NCBI RefSeq assembly: GCF_039555335.1
Contig: NC_092646.1
Span: 25,383,739-25,447,738 of the forward strand
Length of the DNA: 64,000 nucleotides
Source: Amphiura filiformis
Taxonomy: Eukaryota; Echinodermata; Ophiuroidea; Amphilepidida; Amphiuridae
Direction: 5' to 3'
Of this stretch, positions 1 to 11,764 are shown in pieces. Numbering within the stretch: position 1 is the first letter of the stretch; every line of letters starts with the position of its first letter. Position numbers and translations under genes: made by a program. The notes beneath the pieces are model-generated. The model did no database searches. It was given only the letters and a program-made list of their open reading frames with translations, and was not told the origin of the DNA.

Positions 1-1166
1 AGGTCCTATTTTACTGGTAGAACAACAACTGTTGTGATTGATGGTGTATACTCAATGGCAAAGACCATGGACTATGGACTACCTCAGGGCTCAATTTTGG
101 GGCCCCGAGGTTTCACAGTGTATACAATTCCAATAGGCAGGATCATCAAAACCACTCGCTTTCATACCACATGTACGCGGACGATATACAGATTTTCTGT
201 AGTTTTGAGCCATCTAACCCATCATCAATTGAAACCGCTTTGTCATCAATAACATCTTGTATCAAAGAAATCAGGACATGGATGACATTTAATTTCTTGA
301 AATTAAACAACGACAAAACGGAATTCTTGGTTATATCATCTCCTCACTTCAAACGCCAAATGCCTGATATATGCCTTCACATTGCAGATGACATCGTCCA
401 CCCCTCCACTAGTGTCAGAAACCTGGGCGTTATCTTTGATGATGTTATGAGTATGTTGACGCAGCAGATAACTTCACTGTCAAAGAACATCACATATCAC
501 TAACGCAATATTACTCGGATCCGTCGTTTTCTTGATAATGAAACATGCACCCATGTTGTTCGATCTCTTGTGCTGTCACGTCTAGACTATGGGAATGTAC
601 TATTAGCAGGAACTAATGCAACGTACATCATGAAATTACAACGCTTGCAGAACTGGAGTGCAACATTAATTTTCTCTGCTTCTAAGTATGACCATGCCAG
701 CCAGTATCTGCAAGAACTTCATTGGCTCCCTGTGAAGCAGAGAATTTTATATAAGATCATGCTCTATGTGTTCAAATGTCTGCATGGATATGGACCAAAT
801 TATCTCATTGAATCAATTTCATTGTATAACCAAACTCGTCTCGGCTTGCGTTCTGCAACAGACACTACACGTCTCTCTGTACCAAAATTCAACCCTAAAG
901 GCCTGCAATCAGCTTTCGACAAGAGTTTTTCTCTCACCGCACCTGCACTCTGGAACTCACTTCCATCTGAACTCCGTAGTGCTGTTTCTCTGCCAAGTTT
1001 CAAGAAAGGCCTCAAAACCTTCCTGTTCCCACAATAATCTGGTGGCTTTGTTTCAGTTTGCTGTTTTATTTTGCCTTTCAAATATTTTGTGTTCCATCTT
1101 GGCGCCGTGGTCTTTATGAAATGGCGCCCTATAAATGCCTTGTATGTGATGTAATGTAATGTTGAA
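1..1166 (+). mobile_element. Non-LTR retrotransposon 3' fragment (CR1/L2-like), broken ORF
   Basis: This is the C-terminal half of a reverse transcriptase, entering from the left window edge. In frame 1 near 80-110 there is a GLPQGSILGP motif (RT domain 4). The reading then moves to frame 3 at about 171, where the catalytic YADD motif sits, so there is a frameshift between the two. Frame 3 is interrupted by a TAA at 501-503 and continues to a stop at 1035-1037, through the SRLDYGN and HWLPVKQRI blocks and the PALWNSLPSELR tail typical of CR1/L2/Jockey-type pol proteins. The 3' end carries a GGCGCCCTATAAAT block followed by a GTAATGTAATG short repeat, the usual 3' terminus of CR1/L2 elements. 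It is a dead copy. The clade is inferred from the tail and not certain. Confidence 0.88.
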
Positions 1167-1194
1167 CTTTTGACATGGATGTACACATTTATTA

Positions 1195-1252
1195 TCTTTT
1201 ATATATAAAACAAACAATAGGGGTCCAAGAATTTAACCTTGTGGTACACCTC
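1195..1252 (-). mobile_element. Reverse transcriptase relic (second non-LTR element)
   Basis: On the minus strand this stretch reads GVPQG, a stop, then ILGPLLFVLYI, which is RT domain 4 of a non-LTR retrotransposon in which the usual serine codon has become TAA and a preceding cysteine codon TGA. The surrounding 1195-1360 sequence recurs at about 23985-24130, so this is a dispersed decayed family and not part of the fragment just upstream. Confidence 0.6.
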
Positions 1253-1357
1253 AACTTATATTTTAACTAAGTTTAAAAAGTTAATAACATAATTCATTTA
1301 CACTTTTTCAAAATGTTGGCGTTATATGTTATATCATCATCATAAGGATAACTTGTT

Positions 1358-1482
1358 ATCTATGCACGTGCAACGGGGCATAGATATTGTATTTGTTGTG
1401 TTTAGTCTTCGACTTCTTATCTATGCCCGTGCAACGGGGCATATATATTGTATTTGTTGCGTTTAGTCTTCTCCTCCTTCTC
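1358..1482. repeat. Tandem duplication, about 63-bp unit
   Basis: Two near-identical adjacent units contain CTATGC(A/C)CGTGCAACGGGG CAT followed by ATATTGTATTTGTTG and GTTTAGTCTTC. The second unit runs into TCC-rich sequence. Confidence 0.8.
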
Positions 1483-1507
1483 CTTCTCAAGACCACTTCT
1501 TTGCTCC

Positions 1508-1862
1508 CTTCTAGCTCAAGAACTAAAGTAGCCTAGGGGCCCATACTTGGTATAATGATGGCCCATGACCACTTTAAATGCCTTGAGGTAGCCTCGACCC
1601 CAAAGATCAAAGGTTATGGGCTACGGGGGGCAATAAGTGTATAATTTCAAACAGCTCTAGCTCAAGAACTATAGCGCCCTCAGGGTTCATACTTGGTACA
1701 ATGATGGCCCATGCCACTTAGATATTTACTGCAGTAACATCGACCCGAGAGGTCAAAGGTCATGGGCTACAGGGAGCAATATGTGTAAAACTTCAAACAG
1801 CTCTAGCTCAAGAACTACAGCGCCCTCAGGGTCATACTTGGTACAATGATGGCACATGGCCC
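1508..1862. repeat. Tandem array, three copies of an about 145-bp unit
   Basis: The phrase CTAGCTCAAGAACTA followed by a CATACTTGGTA(C/T)AATGATGG segment recurs at about 1511, 1658 and 1801. Each unit also holds a GAGGTCAAAGGTCATGGGCTAC-like block. The third unit is truncated. Confidence 0.8.
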
Positions 1863-2845
1863 TAGATGTATTCTTTTTTGGTCCTATAGCGCTATCGGTG
1901 CCCGAAGAGGTACCGATGGCACTTTTTATCGTACCCTGAACATTTGTACAGTGTATTTGTTTTTATATTTAAATGAAAAACAATAACACTATGCAACTGT
2001 TAATTATTATGCTTGATACAGTGTATTATATATATATATCCAGGGAGTGATGTTAAGAGTCATCGATACCTATAACCGGGCACCAATAGTTGTATAGGAC
2101 CAAATTGGATGTGGTACCTTATTATAAGAACCGACTTCCATGGCCAAGGAATTGCATCATTACTTTCACTTCACTAGGTCATAGTCAGTCTGGATTTGAT
2201 TGCTATCCCTTTAACCATGAGCTAACTTTACTCCTATCAGATACAACTATGGTCATGCAAAACGCCACAGTCAAACTATGAGGCTAACTAAAGTCTGCAC
2301 AAAAAGTAACTCAGTTGTTATAAATACGCCTATAGATTCAGAACTAATAATTGTTTTCACAATATTTCAACATAGAGAGAAGGATGATTTATTTACACGC
2401 ATTTTGACACCCCATTCGTCAAATGTCGTTCAATATTAACAACACAGTAGTGCTTTTACAGAAAAATACCCGAATTTAAAAGTTGCACTTTACAGCGGTC
2501 AATGGTTATAATGCCAAGCACATAGCCAGGATTGTTGTAGGTGGGTGTGGAAAATGTAGACTTTTCACGTTAAAAATCGCTTGCTTGCAAAAACGGGACT
2601 TCATGCCACTAAAATTTACGATTTAAATTTGACCAATTTGACATAAGACCGTGTTAACCTTTTTCTTATTTGAACCACTTTGGAACGTTTTACGCTGAAA
2701 GTGGCATTTTTTGTGATCACTTGCTCGTACTAAAAGTGTTAAGATTACATAACATTATTGTTGAGACTCCTTTTTAGTACTTTCATGATCTCATAAATGA
2801 GATGAGACCATCTAGGATGAACGATGTATACCCTTTCCTTTTTAC
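1863..2845. other. Upstream flank of the DUF229 gene, no recognisable gene
   Basis: The stretch is AT-rich with a short (TA)n run near 2026-2040. No ORF with recognisable coding character was seen. The last 20 bases (pyrimidine-rich, ending in TTTTACAG) look like a splice acceptor for the first coding exon of the next gene, so part of this may be intron. Confidence 0.4.
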
Positions 2846-2882
2846 AGACCCTGCTGTACCTGCCATTGTCTTTCCAGAGAAG

Positions 2883-5800
2883 ATGAGGGTTACGAAGAGA
2901 ACGATATTTACTTTCCTGGTGGTCCCGAGCGCCATTTTGTTCATCCTATATGTTAAGTTTATAGGCAGTTACCATGGTTACACATTGAGATCAATAACAT
3001 CAGCACCAATCGAAATTTATCAAAGCGGTCGTTTCGTTAATTTCAGGGAGTTGGGATTGAAGTTGATTTCACCTTATCCAGTAAGTCAATATTATTCTTC
3101 ACTCGCAAATAAAAAATTAAAGTATTTGCTGAACATAAAATAATGTAGCCAGTTTTTATTTATTTAGTCAGCTCCCAATGTCTGACCCCGAATATCTAAA
3201 TACTCCATACCCAGCAAACACAAAAACGTTTTAAAAACGTTTTTAATAAGTTATATTTTGGCTTTTGGTTTACATAAAAACGTTTTAATAACATTAAAAT
3301 GTCGGGTTATATAAAGGTCATGAAAACGTTTTAAAACTACAACAATATTTTCAAAAATGTTATTGTAAACTATTTTTGCAAACATTTTTTGCCAAATATT
3401 TTGTCAACACTTAAATAACATTATGTTAAAATATTTGCATCCAGCAAACACAGAAATGTTCTTAAAATGGTTTTTTCAAAATGTTTTAATAACATTTAAA
3501 TGTCGGGTTATATAAAGGTCATGAAAACGTTTTTAAAACGTTATTGCAAATGTTTTGGGCAAACATTTTTCGCAAAATATTTTCTGTTTAGAATGTTTTG
3601 TATCAAGTTTTCAAAAATGTTTTTGGAATGTTATTAAAACGTTTTTATACCCTTTATATAACCCGACATTTAAACGTTTTCTGTAAAACATTTTTGTTTG
3701 CTGAGCAGTAGATTATCAAAAAATGATTTTTAATGTTATGAAAACGTTTTATACCCTTAATATACCCTTTATATAACCCGACATTTAAACGTTTACTGAC
3801 AACCTTTTATAACCTTTTGCGAATGATATCACTCAGCTATGTTATTTATAGGCATTCTGAAGGGGGCTCGTTTTGGACCGGAAATGACCCCTTAATGACC
3901 TTTAACCCCAAATCTATGAACATCCAATAGACTGCTATGTTATTTGTAGCAGAGGCGAGTCATTTTGAATGTATTTTGTCTCGGACCGGAAGTGACCCCT
4001 TAATAATCTTTGACACAAAAAAAAAGCCATATATATATCATGTGTGAACATACCGTCACTCTGAAATGTTTTTCATGTCTAATAAAATATTTGAAGGTAA
4101 TTGGTTTTACCCCAGAAGTGACCCTTGTAACAATTAATGTGGGAGTACCGTCATTGTGCTATGTTTTTCTTGGCTTATAATTTTTTTTTTGAAGAAGAAG
4201 AAGATCCTTTATGCAAAAGACACAACTGCCGTGACTAATGTTAATATTTACTTCATTATTACTGTTTTCATAGCGGATCTGGTTGTAAGGGCGCCAACAT
4301 TGATATTGAAACATAAAAATATCATTCTATTAAAGAATTAAGCAATTACATAATTGCAATATTCTAAAATAAAATATAATAAAAGTCTCTACAATTAGTT
4401 ATAATATTCTAAAATATAAAAACATAATCTTTTGAATTTTCCATTTTATTCCATTAGGGCATTTCAACTAATCAACATGACCAAGAATGCAATGTGCCAC
4501 GTTTTGACCAATCTACCAAACCAGACCTACGAGTAAAATGCAAACGCCTGAGGCCAATGAATGATTCTTGCGAGATTGCAGCCGATTTATTTCTCTCTAA
4601 GCCCAAAGAATCCTGTTCTCACCAAAAACGTATAACATTTGTGAGGTACTTAAGGTGAGCAGCGCATATTACTTAAGTTATTGGTAAACGTGACATTCAT
4701 GTAAAATGACATATCTATAAAAGATTCTTGGTTCTGATTAGGCCTAACAATTGTTTGATTGGCGTAACCCGACCGACCCTAAAAATAGGCCCGACTCTAC
4801 ACTTTTCTTCTTTTTTTTTCAAAAGAATATAAAATATAGGCCTAAATAAAATTGAAAAACAAATTCCAAGGCCTTTATCATACGCAATTTACAGCTTAAA
4901 ATGCCGACCCTAACTTTTTTGTATGTTACGTCAATCAAACAATTTTAAGGCCTTATATTACATAATTATAGTGAACTTGGCACGTCACGCATAAGCTTTC
5001 AGACATTTTCAGTCTTTTTTCAGAGGCATCCAAAATCACTGACCAAATAGAACGCATATAAAACAAAAATATACATTCCACGGTGTCAGACCTAACGACA
5101 GATATAATCATTTTATTATTGAGCGCTTAATTTACATGTATAGAACTTTTCCAAATAAGCATCACTTCAACTATATTCATCTTACAAGCTCACAGAATTG
5201 TATGTGTATTAAGGTATACATCCCGACTACCCCAAGTTGACACGCACACTAAAGTAACAACCTGAAGCTGCCCAATTGTCTTCAACAGTCACCCTGGGTT
5301 GACACTATCATTTTCGTCTTGTTACTTTTAAAAGGGGACGTATTTTGTGATCACCCCAAGTTAGGAAGCTCTATCAAAACACTTACTTTACTAACCCGTT
5401 AGAAAACACGTTCGTGCAAATGTTCTCTAGTCAGAAACGAGTCTCCGAGTATTTCTACTTTATAGAACTGTGGCCCGAGCACTGATGAAGACCTCAGCAT
5501 CGCTGGATGCAGATGTTTTTGTTGACTTGGAACTTTTGCCGTGTTCAAGGATTATGTCCGACACAGCATTTTATTTCAAGGCCTATGACCTAATTTTGCT
5601 GCATGTCTCCGAATCAGTGGAAGAAACTCTACTTGGAACCTACTAATTATATATATATATTATATATATATCAACATTTTACTCATAGTTATACTATCTT
5701 TTGAATAAAGTGCTCAATCCCAAAAGGGAGAGCGTAAAATAAATCAAAGAACAGACCTTTCAGAATAATAACACTCGTTAACAGCGTTATTACGCCCCTG

Positions 5801-8800
5801 TTTTGCAGTTGAGCACTTTCTAACTATCTCCGTTAGACAGAGTAACTCTGGGATAGACTTTGGCTGTGTTGACACCATGGAATGTATTCACATTCCCAAG
5901 ATATGGTAGTCCACCCAAAGCATTTCATCGTTATCATTACTTTGCTTTGCACGCTTATAGCTCAAACTTTGTTTAGTAGTTTCATCACTATCTTTTGATA
6001 TGTTGTTGGTATCATCGAGTGCTTTTTATCAACATTACATTAGCTTTTAAGGTCTGTAATTGTAAGATAGTAAGTAAAAGCAGTACCAGTTTGTTGAATA
6101 AATACACAATGGTTTAATATAAACACACGACGTTTCGGACAATGATCCTTTATCAAGTGATGCCAAAAAATTAAAGGATCAACGTTGAAATGTTTAATTT
6201 TATTTTCTCAGCATATTTTGTTAAATTTAACTCTATCACAGCAATCTTTGTTCCATGTGCACCATCTATGTGTACTATTGCTGACATCAAAGTTGGCGGC
6301 GTCATCGCATCGAGAGGCTCCAACCAAGATCGTCTTGTTGCTGAGAACCGTCTCATCTTTAAGCTTGGAACACTACAGCCACAAATTTGAAATGTTTAAC
6401 CTATAATTTTTTCAGCATATATTTTTTTTATTCAATTCAGCATATATCACAGTAAACTTATCTCTCGCGTGTTCAATTAACTTTTGCGCTTTTCGCTTAC
6501 ATGGGCCATTTTTTGTGTCCGCGCGCGCATCCGCGTTTCTTTGGTCTGCTTAACTACGCACGCGACATATTGTTTTGTTTTGTTTTGTTTCAATTTTATG
6601 GCATCACTTGAAAAAGGATCATTTGTAACGTGTCATGTCAAAAGCAGACACTTTTGGGCAGGATCGTAAATGGAGAAATAGCCAAAAATCTGCCCGGGGT
6701 GATTTTTATCACAATTTGGGTTTGTTGCGAATTTGTGATGTTATTAATGTTAAAATATTTTCTGATAGTTTCAGACCCAAATATAACTGGCATCTTGTAT
6801 TTTTGAGACATTTTTCAAGGTAATGCCTACTCTCATCTCAACTATGTCAATAATATTGTTAAAGGCCGATATCTCAATTTTCAATTTTATAATACCATAA
6901 CTTACGAACTCAATATCTTCGCTTAGGAATGTCTGATTACATTGGAAAAACGGCATTGTGAAGCAAAATATCTCTTTATTTAAGATATGTAAAAACCTCA
7001 AAATTGATAACCTGCCCAAAAAGTGTTTGCTTTTGACATGACACGTCACATTTGTCCGAAACGTCGTGTGTTTATATTAAACCATTCTGTGCTTTATACA
7101 ACAAACTGGTACTGCTTTTACTTACTATCTACGAACTCCAACGAAATCCAAAAGTGAAAAAAAAGGTCGCCATAGCAATGTCAATGGTGTTTAAGTCCAT
7201 AATCGGTTTTATATTTTGTCAAATTTCAGGGTGTTAGTTTGCTTTAGAATTTTCCTGGCAAATGTGGAAAGTGCGTGGTCGATGATGTTGTATATAAGGC
7301 AACAAAAAATTCAGCGAGGGTGGTATCTGTATCATACGTAGGCCTATCAAGCGGTCCTTTAAAAACAAGATACAATAATCATACTAAATATCTCAGAAAT
7401 GAGGAATACGAGAAAGAGACTGAGTTATCCAAATACGTATGGGTCTAAAAAGAAAAAACAAATTTTATTCCATCTACTGGGACATTCTAAAGCAATCTAA
7501 CACCATGAAGTGTGATTCAGGCAGGGGCGTAGCAAGCGGGGGGGGCAGGGTGGACGAAGTCCATGGGCCCCGAGTTCAGGGGCCCCAAGCCAAGAAGAAA
7601 ATGAAAGAAGCGCTGGTTAAGGAGATGCTATAAGGCAGGACCGTATCTACCTGGACCAGGCCAAACTTTTGAGCCCCCAAACTCACCATGAGGAAGTGCA
7701 TTCAAGAGACCAAGTTTGGTTTACAAATTGGGGCCTACTATAAGATCGTCAGTGTTGGCAGAAGCATTGCAAATTAGAGGGAGATAATCATATATTGTTC
7801 CGATCTTACTCGGATATTTGAGCGCGAAATAAATTTTTAATTTCAGACCAATTTAGCCCAAAATGAAGGTGAATCTTGCTATATGAAGGGTTAGTATGAT
7901 ATGCGCAATTTTGGGGGCCCAATGGTAAATCAGGCCTTATTAAAAGGGCCCCGAACTGTTTGTTGTTCATGGGCCCCGAGACTCTGACTACGCCCCTGGA
8001 TTCTCTTGCTACGCCCCTGGATTCTCTTGCTACGCCCCTGGATTCAGGACAATGCAACCTGTGTATAATCAACATTTAGTGCATCTACCTGTTTGTTTTC
8101 CACATTCTTCTAATCTCAGGATGCGAAAGGCGCACCAGTAGTAAAATGTTCCTCTACAATGTGTAAGAGTACCATTGTCTTAGGCATCATAGATTCTAAC
8201 CAAGGTATTTTAGAATGGATTCAAATTTATAATACCACCAACTTGGAGGCCCGTATCCAGAGCCTTGTGGAACAACCACCAGAGAAACCAAACTTTGGAT
8301 TTTGTTTTATCAAATGCACTGTCGAGGAAAAGGAAACAATAGTGATTGGCAAAAGAGAGGAAGAGAATTACGTTCAAAAGAATGTGTCGCAGTTGTTACT
8401 ACTCCCACCACACATCGTCACGTCGAATGTGTCGAGCGCAAAAACACACAATGGAGTTAACATCAATCTGATTTGGTTGGATTCAACTTCTCATAGCCAT
8501 TTTATGCGTTCTATGCCAGCTACGATTAAATCGTTAAAAAATATTAGAAGGCAAGAGACTGGTTACGTGTTTAGTTACAACTTATACCAAGCGTTGTATT
8601 CCCATACTATGCCAACGGCGAGGGCGCTGTTCTCAGGCGTTATAAGCAAAGGAGCCGGAGATGGCATCCAAAGTAAAACGTTAATGAGAAGATATAAAAG
8701 CGGGGGTTATGAGATATATTGGTCATACGATTTATGTTGGAAACATACATGGGGACTTGTAATGCAACTTGGAACCAATAAGGATTGGAAAAATATAAAG

Positions 8801-11764
8801 AAAGCTCTTGAAGAAGTTGGTATTGATAGAATTGATATGACATTATCTAGCTGTGAAGCTCTTAGTGGTCGGTTCTATTTTGGTTTCAAAGAGGCAATAT
8901 GCTACAACGGAAAATACCAGCATAGTTACATCTTATCGTATCTAGATGAAAAAAAAAAACAGTTACAGAAAGCTGGTAAGCCATTTTTTCACTATACAGA
9001 CACGAACGTCGGGCACGAAGGCAGCGGTCTGCGGATACAGACTTTAGATGAAGACCTTGCCGATTACTTTAACTCATTATCAACCCGTGATAATATGTTA
9101 ACGATATTGCTTGCGGATCATGGCAATAATTATGGAGCGTTATTTGGGAAAACAGGTGAAGCTCGAATTGAAATGCACCATCCAATGTTAATCATCCATG
9201 CCTCAAAGAACTTGCCACAAGTAATTGGAGAAGATAAAATGAAGGCATTGACACTTAACCAGGATCGGCTCGTCAGCATACTTGATCTTCATTACGCTCT
9301 CCATACACTAGCTCCAGGGGGCAGCATTGAAGTGGCAACGGAGCATGCTCAGTATAATGTTGAACCAATGGGATTATTAGCACCAATTGATGTCAATAGA
9401 ACATGTGATTCAATCCCAATGATTCAACCTAATGTATGTATATGTGAAAGCTATAATACTAAATATGTTGTCAATGGCACAAGGCAGAGGATGGTGGCAG
9501 AATTTGCTTTAGGAGAGATAAACAATGCAATATTGAATCAGTTCCGAGCTGCACATCCTGATGCAGCGACTGGCTTTGGTTCGTGTCAGAGACTAGTAGC
9601 ATCATGGTTTGGCAATGTGCGCGAAACCTCAGAGAAGGTAAGATAACCCATGTGAATTAAACTTTAAGGTCCGTATGCACAAAAGAGTTAGAGTCTAAGT
9701 GGAATTTAGTTCCATCAGGAAAGGTGCTTTACTATCATTTCCTTCCAATAGTAACTAGCAAATTGTAAAGATTTTAATGCAAAGTTCAAAAATAATACAA
9801 AATAACTTACGCAAATGTAAAGGAAAATGCCCTTTCTCCTGAAACTAAAGTCCACTTAGACCAGGTCTAACTTTAGACCCGGTCTAAATCTTTTGTGCAT
9901 ACGGACCTAAGGTCCTTTTTCGTCTAATTTATTCCACGTGATTCTAAATTTGGAACGGAATGCTGTCAAGATGATAGAGATTGACATTTGCTTTACATGA
10001 AGCTATGTAACAAGTTTGAGAATAAAGTGATATGAGGACCAAATTGGGTGCTAAATGTTTCTTGCCACCCTCTCCCTCTTAGTGTTTACGAATTACTTAC
10101 TCCCCCCCCCCCTTCGGTTTGGCAAAAACCTTACCACTCCCCTTAACCGAGCCAGGACCCCTTATCAGATGCACAATACTATTATATGAACCCAATATTG
10201 AAACTTATTTTCATGGTCTCTATTATATTTTGCGAGCGTAGCAAGCAGGAAAGGTTGCATATTTTTCGTACTGTTTTCTACACACTTTTACAGCTCAATA
10301 CTGAACACATACCGAATCACATGTGTCTACAATTGTTTGCCCCCCATTTTAACCTGCCAAACTTGTTTGACCCCCCCCGCCTTTTGGACTTCCCAATTTT
10401 AACCTTCCTTGGGGCATTTACAGCCACCGAAAGTACCTCAAAATCGTCCTCGTATTAAAAGAATCAAATGTCAAAAAGAATATTGTTAACATTTTAAGGG
10501 CATACAACGTAAAGATGAATATAATTATACTCAATCGATTTGTAGAGTGTATAAAAGACACGAACGGTATTTATTCTGCAAAAACGATCGAGGATAAAAT
10601 CAGCTAGAGTATGGAGGGATGAGTAATTATGAAGTAAGAAAAACAAAATGTGGAAATATGTTAAATTTGCATTTATACTTTATTTTCCTTACAGAGGTGC
10701 AAATTATAATTCGGTACTGTATCATTTCATTATTCCATTTGATGAACATAAAGGGGGCGGATGGCATGATTCCAGACATAATATCTTGCATGGAAATCAT
10801 AAGAAAATCATAATAATGGTCCCACTTGTACTAAAAGCTCCGTATTAAAGTTTGGGATAGGAACGGCGGGATGGGAGTTGGGATTCGGCTACCATTCTGG
10901 CAATCCTGATTGAATATCTTCACTTTTTGTACAATACACAGGGTGCGGTAACCACGCAACTAGATATTCACGTACTTGACGAAGATGTTTTCTTTGTTTA
11001 TTTATTTATTTATTTATTAACCATATTTAAACAGGGTAACCTACTCAACAAATATTACAATGTTGATTTTCAGTAGGGCCCTGAGACAAACATATAAAAG
11101 CATTAAATACACGTAGATTATACATTATTAAAACCATAAAAAATTGAGCTTACATAAATATTACACAGCATTAAAATACCTTATATAAATATTATACAGC
11201 ATGAAAACCAAGTTTTTGTAATTAAAAATAATTCAAAAGCTACACGAAGTATTTAAAAACATATGACATGTATGAGCTACCGTTACCGTTCTTATTTCAA
11301 AAACCAACCATATAAGTCTGCTCAACTACCACCGCATATCCAGCTACGGTCAATACAGAGCATGCGCAGATGAAGGCGTTGACGTCAAACTTTGTATTTG
11401 TTCCTTGACTCAACCCATCAGCAGGCCAGATTACATGGCCATCCCATCCTGGCATTTACAGTTCACAGGTGCGTTTCAGCAAAACAGTACCACTAAAGCG
11501 TTGGATACCAGCAGCTGTCTTTACGTATATGAGCGGAGAACACAGTCTGGTATAACCTTGGAGGCCTCATCGGAGTGTTTAAAGAAGTCCTATTTCTTGG
11601 AAGTTGATGCAGGTACTCGTGTGAATATTTTCACTTCGTTGCCATTGCCATGTCGTGTAAAGATTAACCCTGGTGATATGATATTCCTTTTAGTGTTTAT
11701 TGAAATTAATGACAAAGCCGGATGGAGTGTGGAATATACTGACAAATATGAAGAAATAGTTTGA
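2883..11764 (+). CDS. DUF229 / sulfatase-like type II membrane protein, multi-exon; 3' end uncertain
   Basis: Exons read by hand: CDS 2883-3080 (exon probably opens at 2848 after TTTTACAG), 4458-4640, 8120-9637, and a final open block 11276/11425-11764. Residues about 9-30 form one hydrophobic segment after a basic start (MRVTKR), a signal-anchor, so the body should lie in the Golgi/ER lumen or outside. Exon 3 (506 codons) carries the DUF229/alkaline-phosphatase-like fold: LIWLDSTSHSHFMRSMPAT (metal-binding Asp and catalytic Thr/Ser region, about residues 244-262), GHEGSG with His about 426, and LLADHGNNYG (Asp-His metal ligands, about 460-461). Family knowledge: DUF229 proteins are predicted sulfatase-superfamily enzymes of animals, substrate unknown. 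Joins 1-2 and 2-3 are phase 0 with GTAAGT and GTGAGG donors; exon 3 ends on AAG|GTAAGA. An ATG at 2802 is open too, but precedes the acceptor, so 2883 is preferred. An AATAAA lies at 11862. The link from 9637 to the last block is unresolved. Confidence 0.8.
3210..3827. mobile_element. Inverted-repeat MITE, copy A (3' truncated)
   Basis: Starts with CCCAGCAAACACAAAAACG after a TA and is full of AACGTTTT and GGGTTATATAAAGG(T/G) blocks in both orientations. It is the reverse complement of the element at 53490-54181. Copy A stops at GCGAATGAT and lacks the last roughly 25 bases, including one terminal repeat. It sits in the first intron of the DUF229 gene. Confidence 0.85.
3830..4130. repeat. Degenerate repeats with GGACCGGAAGTGACCCCTTAA core
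   Basis: The phrase CGGAA(A/G)TGACCCCTTAAT occurs at about 3880 and 3975, with a decayed third (AGAAGTGACCCTTG) at 4115. Preceding GCTATGTTATTT(A/G)TAG also repeats. Confidence 0.65.
4740..4954. mobile_element. MITE with about 30-bp terminal inverted repeats
   Basis: GGCCTAACAATTGTTTGATT at the left faces AATCAAACAATTTTAAGGCC at the right, with GGCGTAAC/GTTACGTC continuing the pairing. Lies in the second intron of the DUF229 gene. Confidence 0.8.
5647..5671. repeat. (TA)n microsatellite
   Basis: Alternating AT/TA run with one phase slip. Confidence 0.9.
6065..7130. mobile_element. Foldback element with about 80-bp inverted arms and nested inner inverted repeat
   Basis: GATAGTAAGTAAAAGCAGTA through GACGTTTCGGACAATG (6066-6146) is matched in reverse at 7047-7130. 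Inside it, CGTGTCATGTCAAAAGCAGA (from about 6629) is matched in reverse at about 7010-7043. No transposase ORF is seen. The left arm on the minus strand has a hammerhead-like arrangement (see separate entry). Confidence 0.85.
6126..6159 (-). ncRNA. Decayed hammerhead ribozyme-like motif
   Basis: Minus strand reads CAC, TTGATAA in place of CTGANGA, a GGA/TCC stem II, GAAAC, GTC, GTG. Stem I (CAC/GTG) and the GAAAC-GTC block fit the hammerhead layout, but two core bases differ, so it should be inactive. Confidence 0.4.
7522..8040. mobile_element. Non-autonomous hAT-type element with exact 8-bp target duplication
   Basis: Ends are CAGGGGCGTAGCAAG and CTTGCTACGCCCCTG. Both sides carry GATTCAGG (7514-7521 and 8041-8048), the 8-bp target-site duplication expected of hAT. 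The right end is repeated three times as a 21-bp unit containing TTGCTACGCCCCTG. No transposase ORF. Located in the intron just before the sulfatase-domain exon at 8120. Confidence 0.88.
9667..9908. mobile_element. MITE with AGGTCCGTATGCACAAAAG terminal repeats
   Basis: Left AGGTCCGTATGCACAAAAG pairs with right CTTTTGTGCATACGGACCT, and the pairing extends inward through GTCTAAGTGG / CCACTTAGAC. Begins about 29 bases after the donor of DUF229 exon 3. Confidence 0.88.
10085..10460. repeat. Poly-C-rich low-complexity intronic sequence
   Basis: Runs of nine or ten C at about 10101 and 10370 with similar GCCAAAC contexts. No gene seen; the open frame here has no coding character. Confidence 0.5.
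10942..10995 (+). other. Candidate further coding piece of the DUF229 gene
   Basis: After an acceptor (TACACAG) the phase-0 reading gives TTQLDIHVLDEDVFF, which has coding character and continues exon 3 in phase. It then runs straight into a (TTTA)n repeat with no good in-phase donor. It may be a true exon cut by the repeat. Similarity to the family C-terminus could not be checked. Confidence 0.4.
10990..11275. repeat. AT-rich interspersed repeat with (TTTA)n end
   Basis: A TTTATTTATTTATTTATT run is followed by ACAGGGTAACCTACTC and GTAGGGCCCTGAGACAAACAT, a layout seen at retroposon tails in minus orientation. Stop codons in all frames. It separates the two coding-like pieces at the 3' end of the DUF229 gene. 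Confidence 0.5.

Noticed and set aside
800..1186. 128-codon frame on the minus strand
   Set aside because: It is antisense to the well-supported RT fragment on the plus strand.
5470..5530. Hammerhead motif starting CTGATGAAGACC
   Set aside because: No GAAAC-GTC block follows at the right distance and stem II does not form.
6771..7049. 92-codon open frame on the minus strand
   Set aside because: Its start derives from the inner inverted repeat of the foldback element; a similar phrase (TCHVK) appears from the other arm, so it is repeat-derived.
7806..8075. Minus-strand frame with an ESRGVAR repeat
   Set aside because: The peptide repeat is the translation of the triplicated hAT terminus.
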